Assembly (NCBI GenBank): GCA_046542305.1
Contig: JBKHBQ010000032.1
Coordinates: 1-22,358 of the forward strand
DNA length: 22,358 nt
Direction: 5' to 3'
Source: JBKHBQ01 sp046542305
Lineage (GTDB): Bacteria; Bacteroidota; Bacteroidia; Bacteroidales; 4484-276
The notes under the pieces are model-generated. The model worked only from the letters and a program-made list of their open reading frames with translations. It was not told the DNA's origin and did no database searches. Of the stretch, positions 20,643 through 22,358 are shown piece after piece; position 1 is the stretch's first letter, and the number at the start of each line of letters is the position of its first letter. The translations under genes were made by a program, and so were the position numbers.

Positions 20643-21932
20643 TCAGCTACTGCTACCAAGGCTTTTAAAATTGGTTTTGCCCGACCGCTTACCCGCCATT
20701 TTCAGCATGATGATCCCGGTGAGCCATTCCAGTGAACCGGCAAAACGGTATTTTTCCCAGACTTTAAGTGCGAAATACCAGAAGATGAGCAAAAATAATC
20801 CGAACAACAAAACATAAGGAAGCTGATTGTTCCATCCGGCGCCAAAAAAAATATTGGCCAGTTGCATGAAAACTTCGGCTACAAAAGGTTCGAAAATATA
20901 TACGGTTAGTGCGAGCATTCCGAAACGGCGCATTCCGGTGGTGCGTTGCTGCCGGACAGCGTATTTTTCATCCGTGGCAAGGTCGAGGTATTTATACAGC
21001 CACAGTTGTATGATGATAAAAAAAGCCAGTTCGATCATGCAAATACCGGTACCGATGCAGCCGCGGCCAAAATGATCGTGGCGGTTGAAAACAAGGAGCG
21101 GTATCGCGCCGGTTAGAAACAGCAGGATGGCAATGATTCTGCCCCTGCGGAATATTTGAATCGTGCTTTCGCCGGATGCGATGCCTATGCCGATTACGGC
21201 TCCGATAAAACCATATCCCAGGTAGGGCACCAGTCCAAACTCCTGGCAAACCGCACCCACACAGGCCGCAGTGAAATAACTCCGGTTTTCCATAAGGGTT
21301 TCATAAACCGGCCTGAGGTAAAATTTGCTCAGCGGCGACAGCAGGAGCGCAGCCGCCCCCAATAAAATCAAAACCAGGTATATTTTCGGTTTGGTAAAGT
21401 AGGATCGTTTTTGCAGCATAGTGCCCAACACCAGGCTTACGGCCATCACCACCATGCCGATAAGGGCCAGCGTTCCCGGATCGGTGACCTGCGTCCACCT
21501 AAAGCCGGCAGCAGAAGGATCTCTTACCAGGCCGGTGAGCAGCCCGACAGGGAACCGCGAATCGGCACCGGGTTCGGAAACCAGAAAACCATTCATGAAA
21601 AAGATCCGGTGCACGTAGTTCATCAGCAGAATCCAGGCCCCGCCAAACATGCCGCCCAGCATGGCTTTGCGTGCGGTACTCCGGCCCGACATCACGCGGC
21701 TGTACATCGAATGTGCATTCACCAGGCCGCTGATGAAATAAAAAATACCCGCCATGGTAAATAACGCGATCGTGAAGACGATAACAGGTCCCCACGGTCC
21801 TGAGAACTGTTCCTTCAGCACCTCGGGGTTGCGCATGCCTGTCCAGTGATAATGTATGCGGTGGATTACCACGATCACCATAATGCCCAGCCCGCGCAAT
21901 ATATCGATCGAAAGGATTCTTCTTCCGGCCAT
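20643..21932 (-). CDS. Multi-pass membrane acyltransferase-like protein
   Basis: A 429-residue polytopic inner-membrane protein with roughly ten hydrophobic segments. The N-terminus RRILSIDILRGLGIMVIVVIH is the start typical of DUF418/DUF1624 (HGSNAT-like) and acyltransferase-3 proteins, where a histidine or arginine in the first helix region is important. These families transfer acyl groups to sugars or other surface molecules. I cannot assign the exact family or substrate. The C-terminal 35 residues are basic and polar. The start lies 1 bp after the stop of the DUF1648-like gene, indicating translational coupling. Confidence 0.75.
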   Translation of the reverse strand: MAGRRILSIDILRGLGIMVIVVIHRIHYHWTGMRNPEVLKEQFSGPWGPVIVFTIALFTMAGIFYFISGLVNAHSMYSRVMSGRSTARKAMLGGMFGGAWILLMNYVHRIFFMNGFLVSEPGADSRFPVGLLTGLVRDPSAAGFRWTQVTDPGTLALIGMVVMAVSLVLGTMLQKRSYFTKPKIYLVLILLGAAALLLSPLSKFYLRPVYETLMENRSYFTAACVGAVCQEFGLVPYLGYGFIGAVIGIGIASGESTIQIFRRGRIIAILLFLTGAIPLLVFNRHDHFGRGCIGTGICMIELAFFIIIQLWLYKYLDLATDEKYAVRQQRTTGMRRFGMLALTVYIFEPFVAEVFMQLANIFFGAGWNNQLPYVLLFGLFLLIFWYFALKVWEKYRFAGSLEWLTGIIMLKMAGKRSGKTNFKSLGSSS

Positions 21933-21933
21933 G

Positions 21934-22358
21934 TCAGCAGGTTTTCCGTTGTATCAGAAACAGGGAATAGATCAAAGGCAACAAAACCATCAGAATCAAA
22001 AAGGCCGGCATAAACCATACGCCGAGGCCGCCGGCATTTCCAAGCGCCACCTGAATACCCATTACCGTAATGTATGCAAAAGACACCATAATTGAAGCAT
22101 TCACCATATCAAGCAGCAGGGTCACACCCTTTTGCTGCAAGTGAAATTCGTCAGGGTTACTGTGTTTATCAGGCCTCTGTTTCAGAATCAGGCGCGGAAG
22201 GAAGGAAAACAACAGGAAGGTGGCAATACCGATCACCGGTAAAACCCAAATCAGGCCCCTGGGGCCGAAACCGTCGGGACGGCCGGCAAAATTATAGTGC
22301 CGGGGTATTTCGTCCGGCAGAAGGTTATAATAATAAAGTGGCACGGCGATCATCACGA
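21934..22358 (-). CDS. DUF1648-domain membrane protein (N-terminus outside window)
   Basis: Visible part of about 140 residues. YYYNLLPDEIPRHYNFAGRPDGFG is the DUF1648 signature region, found in SdpI-like and predicted membrane proteins. Three hydrophobic segments follow (around residues 35-55, 82-105 and 112-135). The family normally has a membrane helix before this motif, and the frame is open to the window edge, so the GTG/ATG near 22356 is probably internal and the gene continues to the right. It is the upstream partner of the acyltransferase-like gene (1-bp gap). Function unknown. Confidence 0.75.
   Translation of the reverse strand, partial: VMIAVPLYYYNLLPDEIPRHYNFAGRPDGFGPRGLIWVLPVIGIATFLLFSFLPRLILKQRPDKHSNPDEFHLQQKGVTLLLDMVNASIMVSFAYITVMGIQVALGNAGGLGVWFMPAFLILMVLLPLIYSLFLIQRKTC

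Noticed and set aside
1..22358. Mobile element, prophage, CRISPR or defence island
   Set aside because: No transposase, integrase, phage, Cas or restriction genes, no repeat array, and no terminal repeats were found; gene content is mostly housekeeping and signalling.

Overview
The window looks like a chromosomal segment of a Bacteroidota bacterium, probably Bacteroidales or a related order. A secreted protein ends in a type IX secretion (Por) sorting domain. At least ten intergenic regions carry an exact TAnnTTTG box, the -7 element of the Bacteroidota housekeeping sigma factor, in the right place and orientation. Shine-Dalgarno sequences are weak or absent, and the citrate synthase and isocitrate dehydrogenase are of the mitochondrial type. 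There are no insertion sequences, phage genes, CRISPR arrays or rRNA genes; this is mostly core genome.

Left part (1-7.6 kb), nucleotide metabolism and nucleotide signalling: a 5'-truncated bifunctional Rel/SpoT (p)ppGpp enzyme, a Fur-family regulator with an altered zinc site, and purA preceded by a structured leader. Reading leftwards is yicC-gmk-class III adenylate cyclase, then, past a convergent 67-residue orphan ORF, nadD. Convergent genes are packed tightly here (gaps of 1 and 0 bp).

Middle (7.6-12.6 kb), signalling: a membrane-anchored triple-PAS protein without an output domain, a LytTR response regulator, a CAU-anticodon tRNA with its own promoter and terminator on the minus strand, a HAD phosphatase, and a minus-strand operon of a sigma-54 response regulator plus an HPt phosphotransfer protein. 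No histidine kinase is present for any of them.

Right part (12.7-22.4 kb), central metabolism: NADP-isocitrate dehydrogenase and citrate synthase side by side, YjbQ, a T9SS cargo protein of unknown role, an operon of a MeaB-type GTPase and an ACP-phosphodiesterase homologue, a stand-alone TrpB2 tryptophan synthase, and a membrane acyltransferase-like gene with a DUF1648 gene that runs off the right edge.

The most striking element is in the 326-bp gap before trpB2 (18647-18972). It contains a complete classical attenuator: a promoter box, a 26-codon leader peptide with three consecutive Trp codons, a pause hairpin, a 13-bp antiterminator, and a mutually exclusive 16-bp terminator stem with a T7 tract. 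This implies ribosome-mediated, tryptophan-responsive control of a lone TrpB2. A second RNA candidate, a potential H-type pseudoknot, lies just upstream of the purA start codon.
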